Below are positions 1 to 13,535 of a stretch of DNA of 64,000 nt, one piece after another; positions within the stretch are counted from its first letter, which is position 1; each line of letters begins with the position of its first letter. The stretch is taken from the NCBI GenBank assembly GCA_963971425.1, contig OZ020525.1, positions 18,916,187 through 18,980,186 of the forward strand, given 5' to 3'. A model generated the notes under the pieces. That model had not been told where the DNA came from. It saw only the letters and a list, made by a program, of their open reading frames with translations, and searched no databases. A program made the translations under genes and the position numbers. This DNA comes from Bryoerythrophyllum caledonicum (Eukaryota; Streptophyta; Bryopsida; Pottiales; Pottiaceae).

Positions 1-39
1 AAGAAAGGGACACTCACCTTGTGTGTGTGTGGGCTGCAG

Positions 40-619
40 TGGAGACGCGGACAGTGTTGTACCGACAATTGGCACCAGATACGCCTTGGATTCGTTGAAC
101 CTGCCAATTGCCGTCCCTTGGTATTCTTGGTACAACAAACAGCAGGTAACAGCTCTTGCTCACCCTGATCAACACTGATAGAAATTTTCCTTTCACTCTC
201 AAAGACGGCTAAGACTGCTTTGCACTGAGTCTAGAGACTTTTCATACTCAATTGAAGGATTCTAATTGAAAGACCACCAAGCTCCTCTATCGATCGAATA
301 ACTACGTAGAGTGAAGTATAATAAAATAAAAGCGAGAGTACCTTATTGAGTTTTACGTGACTTTACAAACAACTGTATTGACCACGTCAAGGTTTAAAAA
401 AAAGGCACTAATTATCTCCACTATCTCTAGAGATTGCTGAATTCAAGATGTGGCTCATGCGTGCAGGTGGGAGGTCGTGAGATCGTGTATGAAGGAAACC
501 TCACATTCGTTACAGTTCGAGGAGCTGGCCACGAAGTTCCATTGCTGAGACCTGAAGAGTTTCTGCAAATTTTGGGAGCTTTTTTAAACGGATCGCTCCT
601 GCCAAGACAACCGTTTTAG
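40..619 (+). CDS. Serine carboxypeptidase-like protein, 3' end (5' part outside window)
   Basis: Two exons, 40-145 and 467-619, join in frame and end at a TAA stop. The first exon encodes [14 protein letters not shown] followed by a WYSWYNKQQ segment; GDxDxxxP carries the catalytic Asp of S10 serine carboxypeptidases. The last exon encodes [13 protein letters not shown], which carries the catalytic His and the conserved glycine/proline surroundings. Positions 1-39 are the tail of an intron ending in CAG. The catalytic Ser region lies upstream of the window. Plant SCPL proteins are secreted or vacuolar and act either as peptidases or as acyltransferases; the visible part cannot separate these. 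The final intron (146-466) contains sequence resembling part of an intron of the beta-xylosidase gene near 31.9 kb. Confidence 0.9.
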
Positions 620-1117
620 TTTCAGCCCCGTTTTCAAGTCATGTGTTGGTTTACTCTTCAATGTCATTCACAATTGAAGAGCTGAAGTAGGGGTTGGTAG
701 GAGAACCTGTTCAGTCCGCAGATAGTACTTGCAGAGAGAGCGCCAGTTCTTCACAGCTGCACACTTGAAAGTGAGTCTGAAAAAATCAAAGGAATGGAAA
801 AGAGATGGATCAACAATACCTTGATTGATTGAGAAGAATGTGAATGATGAGCACATAGAGCTCTCGATTAATCGTGTCTATTGAACAGCAGGGTTAGCAC
901 ATACAGCTGTTAACGATCAAAGAGACCATGAAAGATCACCTCTCTGCGACACTCCCTTTGGAATCCTATCAGACGTACAGTACATTATTATCAATGACTA
1001 CAAATTCTACGAGATCGTCGACTACTGATTCTACCCCTGCCGACCCATACCCTACCTTCCAAGCCAAAAACTCGTCTAAGATCTTACACTAGATAAAAAT
1101 CTTACGTGACGCCACTA
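620..1117. other. Intergenic region between convergent SCPL and BIG genes
   Basis: About 500 bp separates two convergent stop codons. It should hold both 3' untranslated regions and polyadenylation signals. No further gene or clear repeat was seen. Confidence 0.6.
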
Positions 1118-4100
1118 TCATGCTTGCAAAAGGATGGGGCCGATCCAATTGCTGAACATGTCACTCAATGCCAACTGCACCTCCCCGGACCCATGTTCAC
1201 AGCTGATCAGCTCTGCCAGCAAGGGAAAGAACCGCACCAAGTACTGCTCAAATGACGCATCCTTCAGCCCACTGACGGCCTGAAGCGTAGAAACTACTAA
1301 TGGTGCACGCGACACCAACTCTCGCCTCCTTCCAGATCCGAGAGGAATCACCCAGCGTGGCTTCTGAATGGATTCATCTGTAGAAGTAGAGATTGAGATG
1401 TACAGCCGTAGCACTTCCTCACAGAGCTCCACCAGTCTCGTTTCAACCTCCACGTCTTTGGCTAAGCTGGGCTTATCCATAGGCAAGTGTTGCAACATAG
1501 CAAGATACGCTTGGTACGCCTCACTCTCCAGACGTAGCAGTGGCGGGTCTGGCATTAGTCGGAGCTCCTGAAGTTGCTGGCGCAAAGCGTGATCACCGTT
1601 CACCTTATGCGCATGAACTGCTAGCGTGTGTAGAGTGTCGAGTAACTGCATCGTGTTGCCAGCAGACAGCTGCGCTCCGTGAGAATTGTACATCTCTGTC
1701 ATTGCCTGTCATAGAAAAGCCCCACAAAATAAGAATGAATACTGTGAACTGACTAAGATGGACTGTATGCACATTAAGAGGGACACTTCCCCTCGATCAC
1801 TTCGGCACAATACATCTGTTAAAATGCAGAGAATATGACACCATGATGCTCAAAAAAGAGTAAGAAGCCTAGATGCAGAACCAGAATTAGATGAATGAGA
1901 AGCTTTCACAGGAATACCACAAAAGCGCGCTGTACGAACACCGAATTTTGACCATTGAATATACCAAGTTAAACCAAGTGGAGGGAACTGACCTGAACGA
2001 GCAGTAGTTGCACAGCAGTGCGACATTTCACATCTTGGATGAGATTGTGCATTTCGAGTGTCGGCTCATGTCCGTCGTGACTTTCAGCGCGGGATGACAC
2101 CGAGTTTCTGACCGGATGATTGGCTTGCTCTTCTTGTGCAACCGAGACAAGATGAGCAAGGTCGGGAAGTGTTTCCACAGCAGCTTCATGCAGACCTTTC
2201 AGGACTTCTTCCCATTTTTCGTCTGAGAAAAGGGTTCCACCGTTGCTCATCAACCGTACAAAGGCGGCCACACCAATAGCTGCTAAACTCTGATGGGGAC
2301 GCTTGATGAATCCAGTTAGCAACGTTAAAACCCTGCTCAACAAAGGATTAACTACGGGATAGAACTTGACGAACAAGTCGACCACAAGCTGCAGGGCCAA
2401 TGTACAAGTCTCGTAGAGCCAGGCATCCATCTCCAATTCTGCTTGTTCTTTTTCTGTTTCACCATTGTGAGCTGCATCTGTAGCGCGGCGTACATAGTCG
2501 AATATGGGGAATAGCACAGAGTCAAACACTTTCTCCCACAATCCAGCTGAAAATTTATCTCCGTGAAACCGCAACGTATCAAATAGTACTTCGAGTGCAC
2601 TTTTTCGGATGTCAGGACGTGGATCAAAAGTAAGCTCCGACAACCCTGTAAAAAATGGCAAGACCTATCAGATCAGCTGAAAGAATAGAAAAGGGAAGAA
2701 CGACCATCGTGAACAAACCCTGCTCTGTCAACCAGAAAACTACTTAACTCTCCACAGTTACTTACCTACCTCGGTACTAGAACGATATAAACTAGACTTG
2801 CAAGACCAACACGTTGCATTGAAAGATCACCTGCAATCACGTTTTTAATCCTGGCTTATGAACCAGTTCCGTACAGCTACAAGAAAATGAAAATATGACA
2901 TGTGAATAAGTCATATTGACTCACCAGCAAGAAGTGGAAACCAAAAGTAGAGATGGTCATCTTTGTCGGTAAAGGTGAGAGAGTCATTGTCGTCTGAAGA
3001 CCCAAGAATTCTTCCAGTCTTGGTTCGTGCAGCGGCACCGAGCTCTCCCTCGGCAAGTTTGAGGGCACAGAAGCGAAGAAAGGCGATAGCATTCAAGCTA
3101 ACGTCCTGGTTAAACCTGCTATTTGTGAAAGCTATCAGGCAATTCACGCAATCTGTGAAGGTGGTAGTCTCTGTTTCGGTTATGTACGGGAAATATTCAC
3201 GTACAATCTTCTCTATTGTCTCAAACGCAAGAAGCACAATAGATTTGTGCTCATCTGTAGCAGCTGTGGTAAAAACCTGCATACACGCCATAGTGTATAT
3301 CAATGTTAACAAAAGAATAGCAGGCCATACTTAAGAATTTACACAGCATCTGACAGGCAAGCTGCAATTTGTAGACGAAGTAACTAAACTTCATGAAAAC
3401 CTTTCGCATGCAACTTTTCTCACATCTTATTCATACAAATCAATTTTAAGCATTTCGGTCAAGAACTTCAGAATAATAGATTCGAGAAGACCAAGTAAAA
3501 CTAGAATGCAGAAAATGTCAAATGCATTCTCCAAAATATACAAGAAAGCAAAACACAGGTTCTTAGGATGTGCACCATGAACATAATTTTCCAGCCGGAT
3601 TTCACATTCCCCACACGCGCGAAGACCATTTGAGAGACACATCGAATTATCAGCTCTCGAATTTCAACAGAGCTGCTCTTGCGCATGACAATCACGAACG
3701 GCTTCATAAATTCATTCTGAAAGTTGAAATTTGCGAGCTCGTCACGATCTAGAAACTTCATGGCAAGCTGTCGTAGGGAATCCATAGCATACATAGCAAC
3801 AGAAAGATTGTCTGAACAACCGACTGTTACGAAGTAGTCCGCCAGTACACTCCACATCTTCGACCACACCAGCCTAATACGAGTCATATTAAAATGTCTG
3901 CATACCATCAAAGCCAGATGCATGTTAGCATGTCAGACACAATTTATTGTGAAAATTGCAGCTACTTACGAGCGATGTAATTATACTGGATAGTCATGAA
4001 CACAAGAATATCATTAGAGGTTAGATTTCGAAAAACTAACTAACTAGATAAATTTCAACTTGAAAGACGTTACTTACGATATCTCCACAATTTTCGTCAA

Positions 4101-7100
4101 GCTGAATACTCGAGGGTCACTCGAAGATCGCAACTCCTCCATGGATACTTTGCATAACGCCTTCACGAAGTCCACAATAGCTTCACTATTCAGCCTCTGA
4201 CTACGGGTAAAGATCTTATTAACTTCAAAACTGCCAATCTGCTCCAACATATTCAGGTTAGAGACAAGATTGTTCATTTGCTCTGTGGTCACAACTCCGG
4301 CAGACCCACCCCCAACACCAGCACTATCATAGGACCCCCTTCGAGCTGCAGCAGCAGCATATTGCAATTTTCCTTGTGTTTTTCTTCTCAGTACAGGCAA
4401 AACTGGTCCCTTGACAGAATGCCGTCGGTCTCCTTCGTTCTGAGGGGCTGCGAAGAAGGTAGCATCTGGAGGCGCACCCTCGCCAATAAGGTGAAGATGT
4501 TCAAAACGAGACACACATGTCAGAATGTGCTCCCAAGCATCTTGTAAGTAGTTCCCATCCTCATCTGCAATGGAGATAATGGCCTGCAGAGCCACATTGA
4601 CCCTTAGAGGAACTTCATAGCTTCTAGTGCAGCGAAAATATGCAAAGAAAACTAAACAGGTGCAGTTTGAAGTCACGCAGCCCGTTAAACATTTGTCATG
4701 TGTTTGAAAACATAATAAAAAGCACTAATACCTTTATAGCATCGATATTCTTTTGCTTGATGTCTGCGGCAGAATGAAGTGATGTGAATTTTGCTAGGGA
4801 CGTCAGGAATGCGTCGCGTTGTGTTCGCATGCACAAGACAGCTGTGATATGAACAGCATGTCGAAAGCCCTCGAGACATTGGAAAGTAACAACCTCATCT
4901 TCACTTTTGTCAAGTGGCACGCTGAATGCCACCAGCATGGGAGCCCATGTAACATCAACCATGGGCCTCAACAATTCTACATCTGATGCTGCATAATAAA
5001 CCGACCTGTACAAACAATCATGCAAACAATGCCATGTTAGCGCTTACAAGGAAACGAGTAATTGTGAACCACATCTTAAAGAACTGAAGTGAAGGAATCT
5101 AGCCTTCAATTCTCTGACAGAAAAGCTTACTCAGATTTTCCAGCCTTGGCCTTGAATTGCTCTTGCATGTGACGAATGACATCATCGCTTGTCTCCATGA
5201 TCTTAGAATCCTCGCGAGGCTTCCGCACAACAATGTTGAGGATGGCATCTAGTCCAAGTATCCTGTTCAGATTAGCAGGTTGTTGTTTGCTGGGTGCCAA
5301 CGCATCTGCCTTCATTTTTATTTCATTGGACACTATACGATCATACAAAGCACTCATGAAATCCTCTGGGATGTCCCGACCATCATCAATTCCACGGTTG
5401 TTGCGAATGAACTCTGCTTTGGACATCTGAAAAGCACTCATGAAAACATGATACGTGAGTTGCGAACAACCATCCATAAATTCGGATTCCTTATCAAATC
5501 AATGAAGTATTTAGTAGACGCAAAAGTAGGAGGAAAAATACAATCTTCACCCCTAAAGGACCAAGGCATTTTAAAGGAATCTATACTCCATTGATTTAAA
5601 ACTGCCAAAATGAACTTTTTGAGAATGTAACCGTAGAATCTACTTCTAAACTTATATGAGATGATGTGGAAAAAATTTTGTGAATTTAACCCGAACGTAT
5701 TGAAAGATACTTGCAGTCAAAGTGAAAAAAATTGTCCCCCGAAGTGACACTTGGTCCTTTCAGGGTTAATACCATTATACAGAAGATTAGAAGAGAAACA
5801 GATCAGACCGTAGCAATGTAAGAACAGCAAACAAAATACAACCACATGCAGTGTGAAAACAGATCACTGACCTTAACTTTCACCATAGGGTTGTGAGCAT
5901 CAGTGTTGAGCATGATCACAGAGTACGCAAGAACGTATGCTGTGTCTGCACTGCTGAACGCCCTAGGGTTGCATTTAGTGAATCTTTCAGCAAACTTCTC
6001 CATAATCCTATCAATCTTCTGTGCCTCACCAGGTAGTCTGAAACCCAATAAAAATGCCCTGATTGATTCATCGAACTCCATCCCTTGGAAATTGTAAGAG
6101 TCAACGTAGGCATGCATCACTTTGAGAGAAAAATCTTCCTTTTCTCCAAGATAATCTCCAATCATGGCTTTGTCCAAGCCAGTACCGTTCCGGAGAAACT
6201 TAGCCACTTCCTCAGGGGTCTCTCCCACTTTCTGAGAATTAATGAGAAACTCAATGCCCTTGCGAGGTTTCTTGTTAAATAAAGAAATGCCTTCCTGCAA
6301 GTAAAAACCCCGTAAGAAGCTACTCTAGTATCGAAGTAAAAGATACCAGTCTGCATCAATAATTACGTTGATTGTTCAAGATGATCGTACCTGGACCTCC
6401 ATCTTGTACGCACGGCGCTGCTCAAAGGTAGCAGCTTCAGATGTCTCCTCAGCTGGCCGACTTTCAGATGTGCTGCTAACGTCTCCATTCTTATCTCCGT
6501 TCTTTTCATCTACCTTTTCACCATTCTCTTCCCCTGTTACAGATGCCGGAGCTGGTGGACGTGGTGAAGCAGGTACAGCGTCACCTGCTTCGGACGTAGT
6601 TTCTTCACCATCGTAAGACTTAATATATGGAGAGGAATCTGTTAAGCGTAATTGACGATTCAACCAGTTCCCCATGGACCGCAACACCCCAACCAAGCAC
6701 TTGATAGCTGCTAACTTTAGAGCTGAATCCTGAACGAGAGTCAAGCTGGTCTCTGCCCCATTAGGTACACCTTGAGCAGTTTTCAGCAGCCCATTGACCA
6801 TCCTGCACAAGTTTTTGAAATTGACAATCAATCTCCAAACAGGTTGGCATCTTCTACACTCCAAAAATTTGCTGAGAAACGAATGCATTAAAAGACATAA
6901 ACAATAGAAGGCAAAGCGAGAAGAATCAGACACAAAATTTTAAATAAGGATAAACAGCGTGAACATGAACTTGCCTTTCAAAAATGTTGGACGAATCCAC
7001 ATCACAGTCATAATTGACAAATATGTCTACCAAAATCTGGGGATCCACACAAAGCTTTTCCAAAAAGCGAAGGACAATAGTCTTCTGAGAAAAGTTGGGG

Positions 7101-9530
7101 TGAGCAACATTTTCTAGAACTCGAAGCACGATCATGGGGAAGAAAACGCCGATTTCCGCTTTCAGCCCAGCCCTAAATCTTGAGACAAGGCTCATAAAAA
7201 TGGAACAAGAAAGCTGAAATATATTCATCATTGATGATGCACTATTCTTCAGCAATGAAAGACATAGGTATTGCTTGATGGCCCCCAAGAATCTGCAAGA
7301 ACCATACGAAAATTAAAAAATGTATGATAAACATCAAGGACTGTCTGATTTGGCAAGGCATCTCACAACATTAAAAAGATGCAAAAAAACTCTTGTAAGG
7401 CGGATTTCATCGAAGGGCTCATCTCGCAGTGCTAAGAATAAACGACTGACATGGCTAGGGAGTTCGCTTGCGGGTACTTAAACATGTCCAAAATCGAAAT
7501 CCACGTTCTTAACAGAACTCCATGTTCCATATTCACTTCTTGCTAACCTAAAGACAAGTAACAGAACTGTGCTGAATCACCGAGTAAACCGCGACTGGAA
7601 TGACCAACATCGAATACATGAAGTTCCATACTACCTGCAGAGTGACAATGCTTATATCTTTACTATTCTTATGAAGTTAAATTTTTGGTTCGAACTCGAA
7701 ACTACGGCTTCACCTTGAACTTTTCTAAAAGACAGCATAATTAAAGAACCTAAACGTTTACCCTGTACAAACTGAAATTACGCTATACTTTTGATTAAAA
7801 CTGGAGAAAAAACTAATCCAATCTTCAAGTTACGCTGCAGGCAAATGTCTTTACCTGTCACTGGTTCGAAAAACTGTTCCAGCGTTCTCCAACATAATCT
7901 TCAGCAATTCCAATGCTACTATCTTTCCCCGAATGGCAAATGGATCAGCAAGACCTTCTTGAGGGGCGTTCTTCATAGAAAGCTTACATAGTGCCCGGAA
8001 TACCAAGAAAGCGTCCCGACGTAACTTGTTGTTAATCTGTACATCTGCATCCCCATCTTTATCCATCTCAGAATCGGCCAATTCGACACCTTTCCTGCTC
8101 TGATCAAGCACGCTCTTGTACATATTGAGCTCCCAATACTTGGCATCCAGCATGTCCTTGTCAGTTGCACCTAGAATATCATTTGAACTGCTGCTGTCCG
8201 CGGCCGTAGCGGTGTCAAATGCCCCATCATACCTCATGGATTTCATGGTCTTCAAGACTGGAGCTGGATTTATTACGCCTTCAATGTCCTGCACAACCTT
8301 TGTAATAAACCCTTGCACAAACTGTGTGACATTTGTATCTGTGTTGGACCGCTCAGCTGGTTCCATAAGGTCCGCCACAACAATTGGCTGCACAACCACA
8401 GTCGACGAATCCGCTTCCATGCGCTGGAACACAATCACTATCATCTGCGTAAGAGAAGCTTTCGCCGTGGTTTGATTGACCGGAGACTTGCTGCCCAAGT
8501 ATATGTTGTAGCAAGTGCGGACTGCCTTTAATAAACTATCGCCATGCACCCGCAACGAGGTGGAAGTCACAGCAGAGAGTAGAGTTTTCATAACCAGCAA
8601 TTCAATGCTCTCCTCTGCCATATCGTAACACTTGCACACTCCCTCCATAACCTGCGCATCCCAAGCTATTCTTCAGTACCCATATTCTACACTCTTTCCC
8701 GGTCAATCTCAACGTTTCCTGCTCTAACCAAGAACCAAACTACTGCCATAATAACTGACAGAGCAACTCCACATTAAGTCATTCCCATATACTACTCCAA
8801 GAGCAGCTGAAGAGAGAACAATAAACGAACTCGTCCAAAAACCAAAGACAGAGCTGGCTTTGGCACCAAAAAAAATCCGCCACTTTGTAAGAGCTCACCT
8901 ATACGGAATTTCCATATCCCGGATCATAACCTACGTCTTCCAAGGGTTTCAAAATGCCAAAAATCTCAATCCACAGCCAAGTTCAAACCCTAGGTCAAAA
9001 ACCTAACTCCAGAGAGGAAAGCGAATTCTTCACCGTATTCCGAAATGCGTCTCATTCCAACCGCCTGATCGGAAAATAATTTACACACAAACTTCCTCAC
9101 ACTGATCAACGGAGAAATAAGCACTGACCTCGAGCAGAAGCTTATTGTCGGGAGTGAGCGAATCCATGTCGCCGCGCAGGTGTCCATGCGCAATCAGCTT
9201 CTGCAGGCAGTCGAGCGCGGGCTCCACGACGCGGGGAGCCTGCGTCTCGCACGCGCCGATGACCGGCTGCAGGATGAGCTCCGCATTCGCGGCACTGTAA
9301 CAGAGTCCATTGTCGCCATACAACGGGCTCTCGAACGCGCTGGCGGCCGCTTCCAAGTCGCCGCTCCCGGAAAGCTTGTCAATCGCGCTCTTGGCCTCCT
9401 GCACCAGCTTGCGGTGCTTCCCCCAGGAGGAGCTCTTGATCACCTTCTCCAGCGCGGGCACCACCACCTTCTCCAGCTTCGTGTGCGTCTTCGCAGCTCG
9501 CGATGCTACTTCCGTCGCCATCGCTGCCAC
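1118..9530 (-). CDS. BIG: BIG-type ARF guanine-nucleotide exchange factor (Sec7 domain), complete
   Basis: Twelve exons, in gene order: 9530-9129, 8651-7855, 7292-6975, 6802-6391, 6294-5872, 5426-5131, 5005-4732, 4583-4078, 3897-3576, 3276-2925, 2645-1993, 1705-1118. They total 5,343 bp and read in frame to 1,780 aa, the usual BIG length. The N terminus ([18 protein letters not shown]) matches the DCB region. The HUS box [13 protein letters not shown] lies near residue 490. The Sec7 domain spans about 640-825, with the glutamic finger in [12 protein letters not shown] (Glu about 733) and [15 protein letters not shown] domains follow and the protein ends [11 protein letters not shown] proteins activate ARF GTPases at the trans-Golgi for vesicle traffic to the plasma membrane and vacuole. 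The sequence fits the BIG1-4 group rather than BIG5. Intron 3 uses a GC donor. Start chosen at MAAMATEV; a second Met lies three residues on. Confidence 0.95.
5549..5767. repeat. Possible small MITE in BIG intron 5
   Basis: The intron holds two inverted ends: CCCCTAAAGGACCAAGG on the left, and on the right the inverse of CCCTGAAAGGACCAAG. They lie about 220 bp apart. The size and imperfect terminal inverted repeats suggest a MITE. A target-site duplication is not clear, so the boundaries are approximate. Confidence 0.45.
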
Positions 9531-10515
9531 CAGATCACATGCCCGATCTCTCTCTCTCTACTTCTCCCGATCTCTCTGCCTTTGCTCGGATCGAGCTCGC
9601 ACTCTGCAACAAAATCGCTCCGAACCTCGTCGCCGATCTTCTTACTCCGAAGGTCGGACGTTTCTTTTGTGCGAGACGAGTCCCAAAACCCTCACCAGAT
9701 CCCAACCCCGACACGATCTACGGAAAACACAGATTTCACACCTTCAGATGTACGTTCCAGAAGAGAATGGTAAAAAGGTACTCTTGCACGTCTTACGGTT
9801 TCAGGTACTCTTTCTCTAATGGTTATTGGTACACTTACTCTAATGGTTATAGGAGCTCTTGCGCGTCAGGGCTTTCAATCCCGTCAGTAGGATACAAGAT
9901 GGTAGATTTGGGAAGCCATATGTACTTCAGTGGAAGTTTGTGTTTTGATTTCAGGAGTGTTTGACGGTTAATTGTAGGTCTAACTTGGTGGTCTCCTTGT
10001 GCCTACTTAAGTCCGTTACCAAATCCCAAAACCGACGCTTTAGAGGCAACTAGTAGATTTGGAGATGTCTATGTCTGTGGAGTCGAGATGTTTGGGACAG
10101 GTGTTGGTTTTAGGAGGGGTGACGTGATTTTGTATCTAGCAATCAGTGGGAGGGAAGGAGAGGGGACATACTATGTTCATATAGGCAAAAGATTAGTGTC
10201 TGTTTGGTGAAGATATCTATGTTTTTGGAGGATTTTATATTTTTACTTCAATACTTTTACTTTATGTACCTAGAATATAATGGGTATCTCACGCAAATAA
10301 TGGGTCTACATTTACATACATTTACTTAACTGAGGATTATGTTTGTTCCATTGGGGACAACCACGATATACTAGTCTTATAATAAGATTTGGTATGTCCG
10401 TCAAGGGAAGCTTATCTATGATTTTAAGAGATTATATACTCTTATTTTACATACCTCGGCAACCCGATCATATAATGATTATCTAAAATTATTAAAGGGT
10501 ATCTAAAGTCAATAA
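9531..10515. other. BIG upstream region, no gene seen
   Basis: The first 100 bp upstream of the BIG start are CT-rich on the + strand and probably contain its 5' UTR and promoter. Around 9770-9860 a short phrase containing TACTCT...TCTAATGGTTAT is repeated. Beyond that the DNA is AT-rich with no coding signal that I recognise. Confidence 0.5.
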
Positions 10516-10948
10516 GAGCATCTCCATTCCTGGCATGGAATTTTCCACGCTAGGGTGGAAAGACTTCTCCATGCCACGTAAGCGGAGAATTTTTTTTTTC
10601 CAAAAAGTCGCTTTCACCTGACGTGCAATGATTCGAACTGACCTTAACTCCAATTTAACGCAGTTGAACTCTGCATGAAGTGAAGTTTCACTTGCAGTAA
10701 ACTCCACCTGTGACTAACCTCCCGCCACCAATGGTACGGCGCCACGTGTCCTGAGAGGATGGGTGTGTACCCAACAACAAAAAATGGCGCACTCCCCCAT
10801 CCAAGGAGATTTCTCTGTGCCCTGCACCAAAACTTCTAAAATCAGAAAGCGTTTTCCCATTTGGAGATCTTGGGTGCAACTTTCTATCCCTGCAAAACCC
10901 CAATTTTGTTGAATGTTCCGGTTCCTTGTCTCCGCGGTGGAGATGCTC
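10516..10948. mobile_element. PIF/Harbinger (Tourist)-type MITE, 433 bp
   Basis: The element starts GAGCATCTCCA and ends with the exact inverse TGGAGATGCTC. It is flanked on both sides by TAA (10513-10515 and 10949-10951), the three-base target duplication typical of PIF/Harbinger. GAGCATCTCCA-type termini are common in plant Tourist-like MITEs. There is no coding capacity, so it depends on a transposase elsewhere. Confidence 0.85.
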
Positions 10949-12689
10949 TAACGTGGATACGTTTACTTAACATGGGACTAGTCTTGGCTCATTGGAGACG
11001 ACGAAGAGGTCCACTAGTAGCAGCACTGACACGGCCATTGCAGAGGAGCTTACAACCCCGGACTTAAATTGTTAAATTTCAAATTTGTTTATAAGTGTGC
11101 TAAAATTGTTCTGTATTATCCCAGTTGTAGTAGCCTCTTTCATTAATTGACATCTTGTTGATTAATAACTCTTGAATGTGTTATCGGAAACATTCTGATC
11201 TTTTTAAACAACAAAATACTCATTTAATTGCAAGTAAATGGATGCAATACAAATAAACAAATATACTACTAAAAATTAACATGAAGGCTATTCAAATAAA
11301 GAAATAAGAGCAAAAACTAGAAATTGGCGAAGAACTTTGCATCATCTATTGTTGATATGTTAGAACTGGGGCCGACCTATCAAAAAGGCACTATAAGGCT
11401 GAAGGGTGTTTTAGGATTTTAACTAATTGGGGTTGAGAAATTAATATTTGATGGATTAGGGTTCAAGACATACATGGATAAGATTCATCCAACTAGGATG
11501 GAATTACAATTCATCTACTATTCATCTAATGATATTCATCCAATCTAAGTTAATTCAACCTGTGTCAACTCAAAGTTCTTTTAATCAACCCAATTTTGTC
11601 CAACCTAAGTTCTTCTGTCTAATTTTCATCCTTTGACATAAAGGTTGGGGTTCACTAAAATTGTTTTGAACGTTAGAGTTTGAAACATTAAATATTTAAA
11701 TCCTTGGCCACATAACGTAAATAACGGGGTATGGTTTTGAATACACTACATCGTCCTGTTTAAGATAGGTCATTAACTTGACGGCAAGCCATTGATAGGT
11801 AGTCGACAATCCTTAACAATCAAAATCAAATATTTATGATAAACATAATCAATAACAAACTAAACAACAAAAAAAAACAAATCAAATCAAATCAATAAAA
11901 TAAGATTAAATTTATCAAATTGAGGCATTTTAGATTTTATTTTGCAACTTAGGAAATGTCATTGATTAATATCATTATGACTATATTGATAGAAAACTTG
12001 ACAAAATGAAAACTAGGTCCTATTATAATGTGGAACCAACATTATTTGAAAGAAATAATGATATTCTAAAAAAAAATTTAATTGAATTAAATTGATTATT
12101 TTAAATAGGTCAAATTTGAAATGTAAGCCCCTTCGCTCTTTCCCTATTTCACAGCATGTGATGGTGAGAAGCCATTGTCTTCAAAGTCATGGCCAATGTG
12201 CAGATAATTTGGTTGTGGTTTTACTTCAATTTCCTTGTCGTCATCTTTGTTGTCATTTTCCACCTAGAGGCATTCCCACCTTGGTCATGAATACTCTCAT
12301 GAATTGTCTGTGTAGAAGACGCTGCCCAACAAGGATAAAAAAATTTCATAAAGACATTGATTCATTTACCTCTCAATTAGGCCCTTCTTGGCAGACTCAT
12401 CTGTGCCTGTCAAAGGAATGGATCAAAATCCCTAAACCGAGGTCGTCTCTATGTTTTCTGGGATTCCTTAGTCTTTCACGCTCACATTTATGATCTGAAG
12501 AGCGTCTAGCTGCAATAGTCGTAAAAGGTGCAGGAGCAACAAGCGAGGGTTTCTTAGGATTTTAGGATATGTTTTGTTTTGCGCTCGTAGGATTCTGCCT
12601 CGTTTGTCTTTGTCTTGTCATTGAAGATTTTACAATGAATTCTACTAGTCTAGATACACATATATCATACTACTAAAATCATAATCTAC
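10949..12689. other. AT-rich gene-poor stretch
   Basis: No recognisable gene. The open frame at 12092-12493 has no similarity that I recognise. Around 11500-11640 phrases such as TTCATCTA/TTCATCCAA and CAACCTAAGTTCTT recur loosely. The sequence looks like old, eroded repeat DNA. Confidence 0.5.
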
Positions 12690-12806
12690 GCAGTGAACCA
12701 TGCAACAATCAACCACGCAGTCAACCGTGTAGTGAACAATAGAAACGTTGCAGTCAACCGTGCGGTGAACAATAGAAAGGCTACAATCAACCGTGCAGTG
12801 AATCAT
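12690..12806 (+). repeat. Imperfect minisatellite, about three copies
   Basis: A unit of roughly 38 bp built on GCAGTCAACCGTGCAGTGAA followed by CAATAGAAA is repeated about three times with substitutions. It is non-coding and just precedes an AT-rich stretch. Confidence 0.7.
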
Positions 12807-13529
12807 CTTACCTTTTTTTTTAAATAGTTTGTAATGTAAAAACTACATTAAAATAGTTGGACTATTGCGTTGCAAAGCAAGCACCAATTGCTAGTATATA
12901 TATATATAATTCTAGGATTAGCGTGTGTTTAGGAGAGCGACGGAAGTTGGATTGCTATTCTGAATATTGCCCTGCACAACACAAAAAACCCTCAACATCA
13001 ACCTAACTCCAAACCTTGAACCCCTGCTTTTCACAGAGTTTGCAAACTGCTTCTCTTACAAACAAACATGGAAGTTCGCTACGATGGCATCCGAAGCTCC
13101 GCCTCTGCTGCTACGAATGACTTTAAAGAGAAAAACCATTTATTTTTTGTTCTTATGAATGAATAAACAATTCAAGAAGAATTTTGACATTTCTCTAATC
13201 CATCAATTGCCACTCGATGTGACGATTGAGGTCATAGAGAAATTCATTTTGAGTTACAGTCAGCTCTCTTTATACAAGCATGTGATACAACAACAATTTC
13301 AGAAACTGCAGTTGAAATCAGAACCAATCTTCTCCTTTTATAACTACAACACTTGGAGAACCACTCGTTTACCCCCCCTTTCCATTATGACAGCCTCTCA
13401 ATGTAGCAGGCATAACAACCAAGGCTCTTGTAAAGGGAGCCAACTGTATCACCAAAAGTGTTGCAGTCCTTGGAGTTTTGAAAAAATGGATCTAAGCGCT
13501 GACAAATTATTAAGGCAAACTATATATGG
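12807..13529. other. No gene recognised
   Basis: Contains a short TA microsatellite near 12895 and two consecutive open frames (12967-13158 and 13159-13575) that match nothing I recognise and are probably chance or relics. It lies next to the hairpin repeat at 13536. Confidence 0.4.
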
Positions 13530-13535
13530 CCACCA

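Noticed and set aside
12092..12493. 133-codon + strand frame in the gene-poor region
   Set aside because: No recognisable domain; likely chance frame in eroded repeat DNA.
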